The position numbers and the translations under genes were made by a program. Under the pieces are notes generated by a model that did no database searches, was not told the DNA's origin, and saw only the letters and a list, made by a program, of their open reading frames with translations. Shown here piece after piece: positions 45,101-56,488 of a stretch of 64,000 nt of DNA; position 1 is the first letter of the stretch; the number at the start of each line of letters is the position of its first letter. The stretch lies in the NCBI GenBank assembly GCA_035041965.1, contig JAPYMA010000451.1, positions 62,001 to 126,000 on the forward strand, written 5' to 3'. Source of the stretch: Anisakis pegreffii (taxonomy: Eukaryota > Nematoda > Chromadorea > Rhabditida > Anisakidae).

Positions 45101-48100
45101 GAACAATAGTGGTAATATTTTAAGGTGGTTAGCAGGGTCACAAGTAGCATGCTATGTTCATTATCCAACAATCTCGACAGGTTAATTATATCATCAATTT
45201 GAATTAACTGAAAACTTAACAGCCACTATGATTGCGAATTGTTGTGTGAAAGTGGTGTCGAGTATAACTTCAATGAAGATTGATTATTGACTGTAAGTTC
45301 CACGGATTTTGAGAAGAGTAGAGATTTCCAGTAGTTTGATTGTATTCGTGGAAAGAAGAAATCCAGCTGACCACTCTTGATGTAGGAAATACTTTGATTG
45401 ACTGTTGTGCCATATCTAAAATCCAAATGAGTTAAAAATTCGTAAGAAGTGGAAAGTTAAAGTAGCCGAGGCATCATAATAAATTCGTAGGAAAGGAAGA
45501 GATGCTGCATGAAGTACTGTTCATTCGTCAGTCATTTATATATTCGGATCTTGAATTTATATCTATTTATTTTAACGGTTGCATTGTAGCAGCGATGAAT
45601 AAATTCAAACAATGAATTTATCACCTTATTATCAGAGTTACGCCTAAATATCAATACATTAGGATTTTGATGACAATACACTTTTTAAGATATGATCAAA
45701 CGAGTGGAATCGAGAGAGCCAACGTATAATAATGCTGATTGGATTGCGGCTAGTGGCTTATTGAGTGTATGTAAAATTGTATATTATCGCATATTTGCGT
45801 TCTTTTATCGTTTGTGTGGAATGTGCTCACAAGTTGTTATGGTCAATGGAAGGTACTCATCCGTCTAATATTTTCATTGTACTTTCATTTCGTAGAAAAG
45901 TTTTTTTTATGATCGCTGTCCTTGATGATCAGTGAGTTGTGTGATTGTCTTTTAAATTTTCAGTTGGACAAGAAACCACATATTAGATTTATGGAAAGTG
46001 CCAGATCGAACGTTTGTCGTATATCCACCGTGCAATATTGATACATTCTTGGGGTAATGGTCACAGTTTTTAACTCATGCTGAAGTGTTGCTTTGATTTT
46101 GAATAATGATGTGAGGAGTCACACTGATGGAAGTTGGCGATAAAGCATTGGGCAGTTCAAAAATGTTTGAAACTATTCTCTGAAACCAATGTGTGATTGT
46201 TTATGTTGAACAAGTTGAGTGGTTGCTGTTGAGAGAGTTTTAATTTAAAAGAACTTTCATGCAGAAAATTTTTCTTGTTTGCAGAAATGTCATCATTTAC
46301 AGATTGAAATGTGATGATGCCGAGAAGTTACTGAATGAAAAAAAGCATCTTCAATTGCTGTCAGTTGGTCAAATTCGTCCTGAGAAGGATCATCGCCTAC
46401 AAATTTGCACTCTGTCTGAACTCAAAAAAACGCTCAACTCTGATGAAGCTAGTTATTCGGTATGATTTCGAAGAACTTAAAATGTTGTTCCTTTGTTCTT
46501 AAAGATTTAGCGTCGGAATAAAATGAAAAGTCGTATTGTTCCATTTTAAGCAACTATGCATAGAACAATTAATCACATGGAAAGGAACTGGTCGTTTGTC
46601 GATTAATCAAATTTCAAGATTATTAGTTGGTTTTCTCCAGGTTCGTTTGGTAATTTGTGGAGGATGCAGAAACGAGGAGGATTTGGAACGTGTCAAAAAT
46701 CTACAGAAATATTGCAAAGATTTACAGCTTGATGAGAATGATATCGAGTGGGCGTTGAATATTCCAATTGATGAACTTTGTTCTAAGATGAAGGTTGTTT
46801 ATTGAGCATTCATCAGTTATGCAGCACCAATCCACTCTACTTCATCATGAAAGATTGATTCGATTCGTTGAAATCAGAGATAATCTGAAAGTGGTTCCGT
46901 AAAGGATTGAAATGATTTGTTTCACTGATGCAGAGATGAAAGCATCTCGTATTCCATTGAGTCAGTGTCACGATTACCTTACCATTAGTACAGCTAATTA
47001 AAGTAATTTTAAGTTTTTGAATTAGCGTACTAGTTGGCACAATCAATTTTTGCTCTATAAAGTCAAATCGAAGACGAATAGTAAATAATAAATGATAGCT
47101 TAGCAGGAGGTTGAACGAATGAATATGCCACTTAAAATGGATGTAAGTCGTCGCGGCAAACATTATCATTTTTAGTTGATTGTGTTCATTTTATAAATTT
47201 GTTAGTTGTGCTTAGTGGGTCGGTCAAGTTGGACCCACAGATTTTGAATGTTATACAAAAATTCGGAAGATGCGTTTCAATAATTGTTCTTTTTTTCTTC
47301 ATTCTTTTCGCAACATATAAACAAGGAGTTTGAGAATTTGTTCCGTCTTTTTTTCAATAATAATGTCCTTTTTGCCATCAATTATCGTTTCCTTATTACA
47401 AAAATGAAATTTTTTTTCCTTAAAAAATTTCTTTCCTTAAACATTATCGTTTCCTTAAAAATTTTTAAAAATTGAAACGCATCTTTCGAATTCTTGTACG
47501 AAATTCAAAACTTGTGGGTCCAACTTGACCCACTAAGCACAACTAACAAATTTAAAAAATGAACACAATTGCAATGCGTTTCACGCGAGCATGATGATTT
47601 GACTGAAATTAGCGTTTTAAGCAATCGCTAATTGGACTGCATACAATGCGAAATGAACATTTTGGTATATCGGTTGTTGAGGGCGTCGCAGCTGGTCAAA
47701 TAATGATTGCGCATGATTCGGGTGTGTTCATTTTGAACGTGTTTGAAAACTTGTGATTCAAGTGATGACAATGAGAGAGAGCATAATATCGCGATAAATT
47801 ACATTTGGAGTTAGTTTCATGATACACATTCGTGCTTGTCTTCACCGAGATGTGGCACACTTGTCTTGTCCTGTGTCCCTGGAGGACTGAGCTGAAAAAT
47901 CGGTCTCACTGCTGCTGACCGTACTATCCAGACGAATAGATGGTTCTGTCACACCGGGCTGGCGTATCTGTTAAATAGTAATGTTCTTCCGGTATCAGCT
48001 TTGCCCGAACCTAAGTCTGGGTTAATTCATTGCGATATTATGTTCTGTTTATCCTTGTCACATAGTCCACAAGGAAAGTCTTCTTATGAAAGGCAGTTTA

Positions 48101-48524
48101 TCAATTCAACAAATTTCTTCGTATAAAAGTACCTCTGTATCTTATAGGTGGTCCAAAAATGGATATATTAAACGCAACAATTCCAGATGAAAATCATCGA
48201 ATTGGATTTCTCGCCAGTAGCGTATCAGGTCATTTTCTTTGCGGTGCAATTTTTTGTTTTTAATTTCTCATCTATCAAACGAGTCATTCTTTGATTTCTT
48301 TTCATCTTATGTATGATTAAAAATGAGTTCATTTAGTGTCGTTACTCATATCCTGATTATTTATTATCGTTTTAGGTTACGTGGACTGTATTTTGAAAAT
48401 TATACGTATGTCAGAGGAAGAACGCAATAAAATTCGTGAGAATGGTAAAAATGTAATCGATAGATTCAGAGATTCGAATTTTGCTCTGAAATGGAATAAC
48501 GCTGTATCAAAATTGTTGTTTTAA
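42040..48524 (+). CDS. algn-11: GDP-Man:Man3GlcNAc2-PP-dolichol alpha-1,2-mannosyltransferase (ALG11), 12 exons
   Basis: ALG11 adds the fourth and fifth mannoses to the dolichol-linked N-glycan precursor on the cytosolic face of the ER. Exons: 42040-42128, 42504-42614, 44341-44475, 44852-45007, 45125-45180, 45690-45852, 45964-46053, 46285-46459, 46641-46793, 47622-47721, 48149-48228, 48376-48524. The chain starts with a membrane anchor, then the GT4 glycine loop [105 protein letters not shown] with the catalytic Glu pair region, DSGGPKMDI and GFLAS. About 485 residues, normal for the family. All splice phases agree except in exon 11, where one base appears missing. AATAAA lies at 48996-49001. 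Confidence 0.95.
47179..47569. mobile_element. MITE-like element in alg11 intron 9
   Basis: The two ends are inverted copies over about 100 bases (ATTGTGTTCATTTT..., GTTAGTTGTGCTTAGTGGGT, CAAGTTGGACCCACA), with an AT-rich centre of T-runs. It is about 391 bases long, without coding capacity, lying between alg11 exons 9 and 10. No clear target duplication was seen. Confidence 0.7.
48149..48228 (+). CDS. algn-11: alg11 exon 11 with an internal frame break
   Basis: The exon begins in phase after TTATAG with GGPKMDI, the conserved nucleotide-sugar binding block. The conserved continuation ([14 protein letters not shown]) is found a few codons on, but in another frame. The switch lies around 48166-48190. 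At 80 bases the exon is one short of what the flanking phases need; all other junctions of the gene agree. This could be a base dropped in the assembly, a true null allele, or my misreading; I checked the base groups twice. Confidence 0.75.
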
Positions 48525-48995
48525 TTTGTTGCAATTTGATTCGGGAATTCATTATAATTTAGGTGATTCATTCATGCGGTGTATTTACGTATTATATATT
48601 TTGATGGTTTTTTATTGTTAATGATTTTATCAAATGACTAATGGCTGAGCGAACCTCATCTCAGTGATATTCAATGCTCTCTCAAACGAATGTAAACGAT
48701 TTACGTTTCGGACTTTCACTATTTCATTGTAGTTGAAACAGATAGTAGAAATGTGAAAAATATTAAGGAAGCCTTTCATTAATCATATAAATCGAGAGAG
48801 ATATTGTGATTTGTGTAACGATATTTTTGATGACAATTCTGGTCAGAAGTGAATAATTTGACAGTTTATTCGGAAGTTGATCGAATTCAGCTTCGATTGC
48901 AGTATTTGTTATATTAGATTTCATTTTTGTTGTTAAATTTTTTATTTGTTTTTTTGTTCATTTTTGTCATTACGACTCATGTACTAAAATAATGA

Positions 48996-49001
48996 AATAA
49001 A
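48996..49001 (+). terminator. poly(A) signal of alg11
   Basis: A perfect AATAAA about 470 bases after the alg11 stop codon, in AT-rich sequence. It is the first canonical signal I found downstream of the gene. Confidence 0.5.
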
Positions 49002-50117
49002 GTGATTATTACTACGTAACTTAGAGGAGGTTGTGATCAGATTGATTCATGTTCGATTGCTATGAAAGGGTGTGCAATCAATCACCTTTTACCTTCATTA
49101 TTTGCGTTGTTATTTGATGTTGAACGGGTGGGAAGAGTGTGATGTTATACGTAAATTATGTTTGATGTTCGTTCGTGTTTGGTGACGCTTTTATTCGGTT
49201 GCGATTCGCGTGCTATTGGAATGGGACGGACTGTTGAACGTTGTGACGTTTGGAAATTTGAACATTTCAAAAATAACGATAGCTGAATTCTGAGTGGCGC
49301 AGTAATCCACTTTCCTCTTTCATATCAATCACTTTGCAGTGTTGTTTCGTTTGCGTATTTGTTCATTATATGTTAAGCGGCAGGCATCACTTTTGCTGAA
49401 CGTTGTTATCATATCATCGCGCGCTGTTCTTGTTCTCTTTACCCAAACGAATCGTCAAAGAAAACACGATTGAATGGTGCTCCTAACCATTCTATGTCTG
49501 CGTGTTATCAATCGTTTGGTTGCGATTATGTTTTAGTTTCTTTGTTTTTCGAGTTTTTTTTTTTTTGAAAAGCAGTATAATTCCAAATTAATTCATTTGC
49601 TGTTATACTTTTGGTGATCTGCATTCAATTAGGTTTTTTTCACATGGAAAGATAATATGAAATTGTTGTTTTTGATGTGGTTTATCTGAAGTGATCCCGC
49701 TTCGTAATTTTCACGTTTTTCGTGAACGACTAACTGTCCTCAGTTGGACTTCTGATGGGAAGAGTTGATATCTTAACTAAACGAAGTGATATAGTTATTT
49801 CTCACAAATGTCTCAGCTTCCGATTTTGAGGGTCTTTAAGGTACAGTTACAGGATATCAGTCATTTTTGCTAAGTTTTCAATTGATGGCATTGTTTCGTT
49901 GATCCAATGCCATCAACTCATTGTCACGATGTACATCTTGAACGAAGAATTTCTGTATCTTATTGCATGATTCGTAAAGATGATATTTTTATCAACAATG
50001 GGTAAATTTCAATGGGAAGACGATGTAAGTGGGTAAATTCTTCGATTAGACAAGGAATTCAATTATCTTATTAATAACTCTTAACAACTTTGACTGTTGG
50101 CCGCAGCAGTCGTCATC

Positions 50118-50412
50118 CTAATTGCCGCAATTCATTGTTGGTTCTACTTTATTGCCCATAATTGCTTCTGCATAAAATGATTTGTAATTCTCAATATCCC
50201 TAACATTTGCTACTGCCAGCCTCGTTAGAACTGGTTTCATATCTTTATTAATTTGGGCCTTGATCAGGTAGATTTTCATTTGTATTTCATTATCTAGTTT
50301 TTTTGAAAGGCGGATGGATTCCATTTGAACCAGACTCGGCATTTCCAATGAACTCCGAAAAGATTTCGCAGATTTTCGATTGTTTTTCGAAGCTAACTCA
50401 GCAGCGCAGTTA
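50118..50412 (-). CDS. orphan coding-like frame
   Basis: A 97-codon minus frame with good protein composition: SKSAKSFRSSLEMPSLVQME, KKLDNEIQMKIYLIKAQINK and RLAVANVRDIENYKSFYAEA. The predicted helix is rich in charged residues, gag-like or coiled-coil-like, and ends in TAG at 50118. No family recognised. A further open minus frame (50555-50866) lies 140 bases upstream. Confidence 0.3.
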
Positions 50413-52599
50413 CGAGTCTGGGAGGAAGATTTGAGGTTGAGGATTGGCGGACTAATTTCACAGAATAGCGTTTTAGTGGAGCCTTTTAGATAATGAAATT
50501 TTTTTCAACAAGTGGCACTTTTAGCGAAAGCTTTCCGCTGGTGGCGGATCATTTTTAACGAGAAGAATGTATGTTTTTTAACGAATTAGCGATTAGCGGA
50601 AGTGCTTTTTCCAGTAACGAGCCAGCCCATCGTTGATATGAAATGGTCATGTTGTATGGTCTTACGTAGTCTTTGTTCTGTTTGCGTGTGAATTTATGTG
50701 TATATCTGGATGACGTATCGCGTTGAGTATTTTCAGTGTTTGTGAAAATTGCAGTGGTATTGATAAGATTACGTTTGCGACTTTTATAGACAACATTAAA
50801 GAGCTCATAAATGTACGAACGATTCATTAATGATCCATCATACCTTATTGAACTATCAATCGCCATATTCCTATCTCAAATTCAATTAACGAGGCATGCT
50901 TTATGCCATTTTTGTTATGCATTATTACGGAAATTTCAATTTTAAATTGTTTACATGCGAAAGCGTCGGAAATCGTTTGTAAAGAATGCTGAAATATTTT
51001 ATTGGAACAATCAAATATTGAATTTCTTCTTCTTGTTTTTACAATTGCATGGAAACAAATGACGCGTTACGACTCGACTGCATAATGCGATAGTATTTGT
51101 GCTCTCGCTTTAAGGAATTCTCCTCATGTTTTCTGTATTGATCGAAACTTCATGTTGACTAGATAAGCTCAACAGAATAAAGCAAACTTCTTGTTGTTGT
51201 TTTGAAAGTGTTTTAAAAGCCTTTTGTTTACTAACAAAACTTTGCTTGATTGTTTCAACACTGAATCAACACTGAAACACTGAAACAACACTATTCTCCA
51301 TCGTTCCACCCATTCACTTACTATTGCTACTGCTAGCTATTACCATTACTGCACATTTGCCTTACTACTATAGTATCATTAGTTGTGAAAATGATGCTGT
51401 GTGCACTTGTGCGTTATTTGTTCCGCTTTTTGCTAATGGCATTTTGCGTGGGTGCATTGTAAATAGGAGTAATGTTATATAAACGATCATCATCATGCTA
51501 CATTTTTTAGGCTTCAAGCTTAATCGTATTCTGTTGAATGAAACGTCATCTACTGTGCACTTCATTAGTCCTCATTTCTAGTCTTATTGATCATTCAAGT
51601 AATTGGCATCGAATAGGTTGTTGTGCAGTTGCTGCTGTGTTACGTGTTGTTAAGAGATGCTTTGTGAAAGGTCGAAATTGTGGTCAGATTATGTGTGATT
51701 AGAAGTGTGACTGTTTGTATGATACACTCTGCGATATTAATCACTTAATTAGTGTATGCATATTTGTATTCATTACAACTATTTTTTCAAATTTTTGGAA
51801 TTTGATGAACAAATTAACTTCTAATTGCATTTTGTTCCGATATCAACCAAGAAATGTTTAAGAGTTTCCATGTGTTGGCTCTCAAACTTGCTTATCAATT
51901 CAAGCATCTTTAACGTTCACGTGAAATCGTTTTGAAGAACTTATCGAAGCACTGGAGTGTTGAATGTTATTTCTTAAGCGCAGATTGTTCAATTCTCCAG
52001 AAAATCGTTTAGTAGCCCAGTCGTTCTAGTTTGTTGTGCTGTGTATAATTTGAAAACTTGTTTATTTACTTGACGACAGCGGCGTAGTCAAATGTTTTCC
52101 TGAGAAGGGCACAAAATGATCTGGTTCTAAAAAATGTTGGGATTTCAGGGTGGGGTTCTCTACGTTTATTTTTCTTCCTTACCTTTCTACATTCTCTCCC
52201 TCCTCTATCCCCCGTTTCCTTCCATCCCCCCCCCACACTCTCACCTCCACCCCCACCTCTCCTCTTTTCATCTTCTTTTTCTCGTTTCTTCTAATGTTCA
52301 GGGAGGAGGGGGCTGCGATCTTTCGTTATCTACGCCTATGCTTGACTATAATTGAACGTATATCTGTGTTTGTTTGCGCTGCCCTTCCTGAGCAGACGAA
52401 TTTTGTGCGTAGGCGTACAGCAATTACATAAGTGGAATTACATAGGAAGTGAAGCCAGAGCATGCAGCAGTTGATAGGAAAATGCTGGATTGTGTTTGGT
52501 ATGTGGATATTTTGAGAATAATGTGTGTTGCTGTGATTCAGTAATCATATCGCTTCACATTTCATGCAGTCAGCTTTGGTCGAACCTCGGTGACTCTTT

Positions 52600-52863
52600 A
52601 TGAAAGTTCGCTTAGAATTATTTATGAGGATGTTGGTTCGTTTACATAATTCATTCATCCTTTTTACTGATTCTCTTCTCGTCGAAATTTGCCATTATTC
52701 GCCGATGTGTAATATTAATTCGCAAAGCGATTCAGTTCGCCTCGAAACTGATACTCTCAATTATGAAATTTACCATTTAGCGGTTGTGCTTGAACGATGC
52801 TTCAAATACATCCAGATTTCTCCAGAAAGCTTTTGTGATATCATAGGTTTATTAGATCACTAG
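52600..52863 (+). CDS. orphan coding-like frame between alg11 and ykt6
   Basis: An ATG-initiated 87-codon frame; the second half (DSVRLETDTLNYEIYHLAVV, LERCFKYIQISPESFCDII) has a helical amphipathic look that recalls, weakly, the start of RUN domains. It ends in TAG with no obvious splice donor. It could be a first exon, a decayed gene or chance. Confidence 0.3.
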   Translation: MKVRLELFMRMLVRLHNSFILFTDSLLVEICHYSPMCNINSQSDSVRLETDTLNYEIYHLAVVLERCFKYIQISPESFCDIIGLLDH

Positions 52864-53224
52864 TGCCTCCTGTTTTTTTTTCTTAAATCCACTTATCATC
52901 ATTCTCAAGTAATCTCAACAAAAGCAGTTATGCTTAAAATGTGTCTCTTCTGAAGGGAATCAATACGTGTTCAGTTCTTTTTCGTCCATTTGATTGAATA
53001 GGATATCACCTTTTTGAAGTGGCAGTTTCCGAGTTTGTGGTGCATTCCTTTTATTGTAAATTTCATCATTCATGGGCACCTTGCTATTGCTGAGTTTATT
53101 CTACACAACCGAAGTTATTGGCATTCAATTATGTGACAGTCATTAAACGTCGTTTTATTCTTCAATATTGACCACTATTTTGTTAATCGTTGGATATTGG
53201 TGGCATCCGAGCACAGTTTCATGT

Positions 53225-53340
53225 CGGTCGGAGTCCGACGAATTTACCTTTCAATATTGTGACTTTCGGAATTTCGACCGACCTTTGGATTTTCGACCGA
53301 AATTTGTCGGATATTTGCAACTAATCGTCGTCGGATAGCA
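53225..53340. repeat. cluster of GTCGGA / TCGACCGA words
   Basis: GGTCGGAGTCCGACGAA, TTTCGACCGACC, TTTTCGACCGAAATTTGTCGGA and GTCGTCGGA follow one another within 115 bases; several are inverted with respect to each other. Possibly the remnant of a small palindromic element. Confidence 0.5.
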
Positions 53341-54225
53341 CCACCAACGTTGCAGCGATTCGAATGATCTGTTCTAAAATGACGATAAAGTGAGATGTAC
53401 TTATCGCTTTCTTATAATCTGTTCTCTGCAGCTAATCCATTTGATGAGGTTATTTTTGATAGTTGTTTGAATAACTGTTTTCTGTGAATATTCAATGATT
53501 CACTCTACTGCGAATACCTTTTCAGTATTAAATGAGTACTATACTAGCAAAATATCATATTATATGTATTCACTTCTGTCTGTAATGATTACGGATCATT
53601 CCAGTTGACTTGTTCACGGAAATTGCTTGACGTATTATGCGTTTTTTCGCGCATTGTCAGTTAAAGATGTACTCAGTGATTAATGTGAGTCATGAACGTG
53701 CGATTTGAGTGTTGATGTGAGCATGTGATATCATACTATCAATATGTCTCATTCGTACACAGTTCCTGTGCAGGGAAGACTTATAATGATAGTAGTGGTA
53801 GTTGAAATGATATAATGATAGTAATAGTATGGATTGCACTAGAAACTGCGACTTATCTGGATAGTATCCGTTTAAAGTGAATTCAAACATTTCATTTGTG
53901 TTCGTCGGCAAAGTGCGATTGATATATGTGGTAATTGCTTGATGTGATTGATTCGTACGTCATTTTGTAGTATTCGCGTGTGTATCCATTCACTCATGCT
54001 CGTTTGATTGACTTGTTTCCGTTCTTATTTGTTCTGTTTGCCGTGTTCAGTTAATCGTATTTCTTGACAAATTTTGACAGTTGAAACGTGTCGCTTATTC
54101 GACGTTTTCTCGATAATTCAGATCCTCCATTTCAAATTTTTGCGTTTCCATTCACTTTCATTTCAACGAAAATTGTTCAATTCTGATTGAAGAGCTTGAA
54201 AATATGTTCGAATAATTTTTAAAAA

Positions 54226-54405
54226 TGCTATTTCAGCCACTAGAAACGGCGGCCAATACAACTTAACCCGAAGCAGCAGTGATTCATTGCGAAAGTTTTA
54301 TGTGTATATAATAAGCAAGTTAATCAAATTGATCATATCATTTACTATACTTAATCTACTCCTCAAAGAAATTGATTTATTGTGCAAGTTTATATTTGGT
54401 GCATA
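54226..54405 (+). promoter_or_regulatory. 5' leader of ykt6 with probable spliced-leader acceptor
   Basis: ATGCTATTTCAG ends at 54236 with no upstream ykt6 exon visible, so it is a candidate trans-splice acceptor giving a 169-base leader. The leader contains one tiny upstream reading frame (ATG at 54300, three codons). Inferred from sequence only. Confidence 0.4.
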
Positions 54406-56488
54406 ATGAAAGTCTATTCGATACTTGTATTCCATAAAGACTCAAGTGGTAGAGCTAAACCACTGAAATCGGCATTCGATCTTGCCAGTTTTAGTTTCTT
54501 TCAACGATCCTCTGTTCAGGTTAATTTTGACATTGTTTTATTTGTTGAAATTTTTCCTTCTGTTCGAACCGTTGATGTGAACGTATGAACTGCGGAGATA
54601 ATCTATTGTTGATAACATTTTTTGAACGGAATGAAATTCGTACAAATTGGGAAATTGACGAAGTGTATCGAAGAAGAGTTCGATTTCGATGGTGATGAAT
54701 TAATTGCTTTTGATTGGTGATAATTGATTCTGAGTATTATTAATAACTGCGCAGCAGTACACTTCTGTTTTGATGAATTACCAATTCAGAAGAGTGAAAG
54801 GCCACATCAATAATCGATGAACTTTGGCGCTTGTTTTAGTGAGTCTTTCAACGTGTTTAAATTGCAGGAATTCATGACTTTCACTGGTAAATTATTGGTG
54901 GAACGCGCAGCGTTATCCAGTCGAAATTCAGTCAAAGAGAACGAATACTTTTGTCACAGGTAAGTGTGAAAAAATTTGTGCAAAGTGTGAAATTTGAACG
55001 ATGCAGGCGTTAGCAGTGAATCTGAGTAATAAACTTAATAAGTTTTGAAATTCGTTGACATTTTTGCATCGGATGTACTGTAGATATGTATGTGAGCATG
55101 GACGAAAGCTTTCGATGTTTCCGCTGCAAACTTTTGATAAGTGTTCGATATTTGTACTTTATTAAACCGAATATTTTTCTTCTGCTCTATTCAGTGTTCA
55201 TCTGAAATGAGAAATTGACGGTTCATCAAGTGATTTTGAAATATCCTACTCCGCTTTTTTTCTGTGAAGCCATCAATGAGAAAGGCCACGAATTAAGCAA
55301 ATGACAAACACTTCACCACTAAAAGTGCTGCATACATTTTGTTGACGTAATTGAGTGAAAGAAATTAGTTATTTTACTCTTCATGTGATTGATATGTGCC
55401 GTATTTTGTGCTGTTGACATTTTCATAAGTGCTTATTTTCATCATATTTCAAAACGCTGCTGATACGTCATTATCGTCCTCAACATGCTCATTTTTGCAG
55501 TTATGTACGTGCAGATGGACTTTCCGGTGTGTGCGTATCAGATTCAGAATATCAGCCACGTGTTGCATTCTCGATGCTGAATCGTGTACTCGACGATTTT
55601 GCTTCCAAAATTCCTGCAGAACAGTGGGTTCGTTGTTACTCTCAGTTTGTGATGACCGATTTTCCTGTTGTTCACATTTGCTTAAGAAACTTTTCTCTGA
55701 ACGTTAGTCTAGGATCATTGAATTACGGACAGACTGTAAGAATATTATCAACGGGGAGTGGGTATTATTTGCTGATATTTGTCCATATTTTAAAAAAATA
55801 TTTTTCTCCTATAATCTGATTATGAAATGAACTAAGCTGGGCCGCAAACCTCAAAAGTGGTCATTTCAGTTGACAATCAAAACCGAAAAAGACTGTACGT
55901 ACACTGGACTTCCAGCGTTGTTAGCCAAGTGGCAAAATCCACGTGAAGCAGATGCTATGACACGAGTTCAAGTAGATTTTTTGAGTTATTTCACCGCGTT
56001 TCTTTGATTTGGAAGTAGAAACAAAATATCCCTCATTCAATGTCGTCGAAAAACCTGTTTTGCAGGCGACTTTTGTCGGATCTACTTCATAGAAAGATAT
56101 AAGCGAGTCAAAGATAAATTTATCAATTGAACTCGCGTTCGCACTGAACGTCGTCATTTTGATTATCATTAAGCTGTCTCATACAGATGGATTGTCTAAT
56201 ATCTCAGTTGAATCAAGCTCGCGTAATCGCTTCTGAATGAAAATTTTTTCGAGTAAGAAGGAATCTGAGAGTGTGAATTGATGAGAATAAAAAATGAAGA
56301 ATAATTTCAAAATGTTTCAGGAAGAAGTTGAAGAGACAAAGATTGTCTTACATAATACAATACAATCGGTACTCAATAGAGGCGAGAAGTTGGATGATTT
56401 AGTTGCGGCCAGTGAGGGTTTATCAAATCAAAGTAAACTCTTCTATACGCAAGCAAGAAAAATGAACAAATGTTGTAGTTGGACTTAG
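54406..56488 (+). CDS. ykt-6: YKT6 R-SNARE (prenylated longin synaptobrevin), 5 exons
   Basis: Ykt6 is the lipid-anchored R-SNARE acting in ER-Golgi, endosomal and autophagosomal fusion. Exons: 54406-54519, 54868-54959, 55501-55627, 55870-55971, 56321-56488; all phases match and give 200 residues, the usual length. The longin domain is seen as [12 protein letters not shown] at the N-terminus, [29 protein letters not shown] and [12 protein letters not shown]. The SNARE core follows: [57 protein letters not shown], with the zero-layer Arg in LNRGEKLD. There is no transmembrane helix. The protein ends KCCSWT's Cys-Cys-Ser-Trp-Thr, a palmitoylation/CaaX pair in the right place but with unusual last residues. 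Flanked upstream by alg11 on the same strand. Confidence 0.96.

Larger units (their letters stand above)
48525..54225. other. 5.7 kb spacer between alg11 and ykt6
   Basis: Starts with the alg11 3' UTR. Holds the orphan frames at 50118-50412 and 52600-52863, a C/T-rich low-complexity run at 52170-52290 and the TCGACCGA cluster. The spacer is far too long for a classical nematode operon gap of about 100 bases. Confidence 0.55.

Noticed and set aside
52150..52431. Pro/Ser/Phe-rich plus-strand frame
   Set aside because: Produced by a C/T-rich low-complexity stretch; two overlapping frames are equally open.
55501..55819. Extension of the ykt6 third exon past 55627
   Set aside because: The frame stays open by chance into the intron; Ykt6 homology and the next exon's phase require the donor at 55627/55628.
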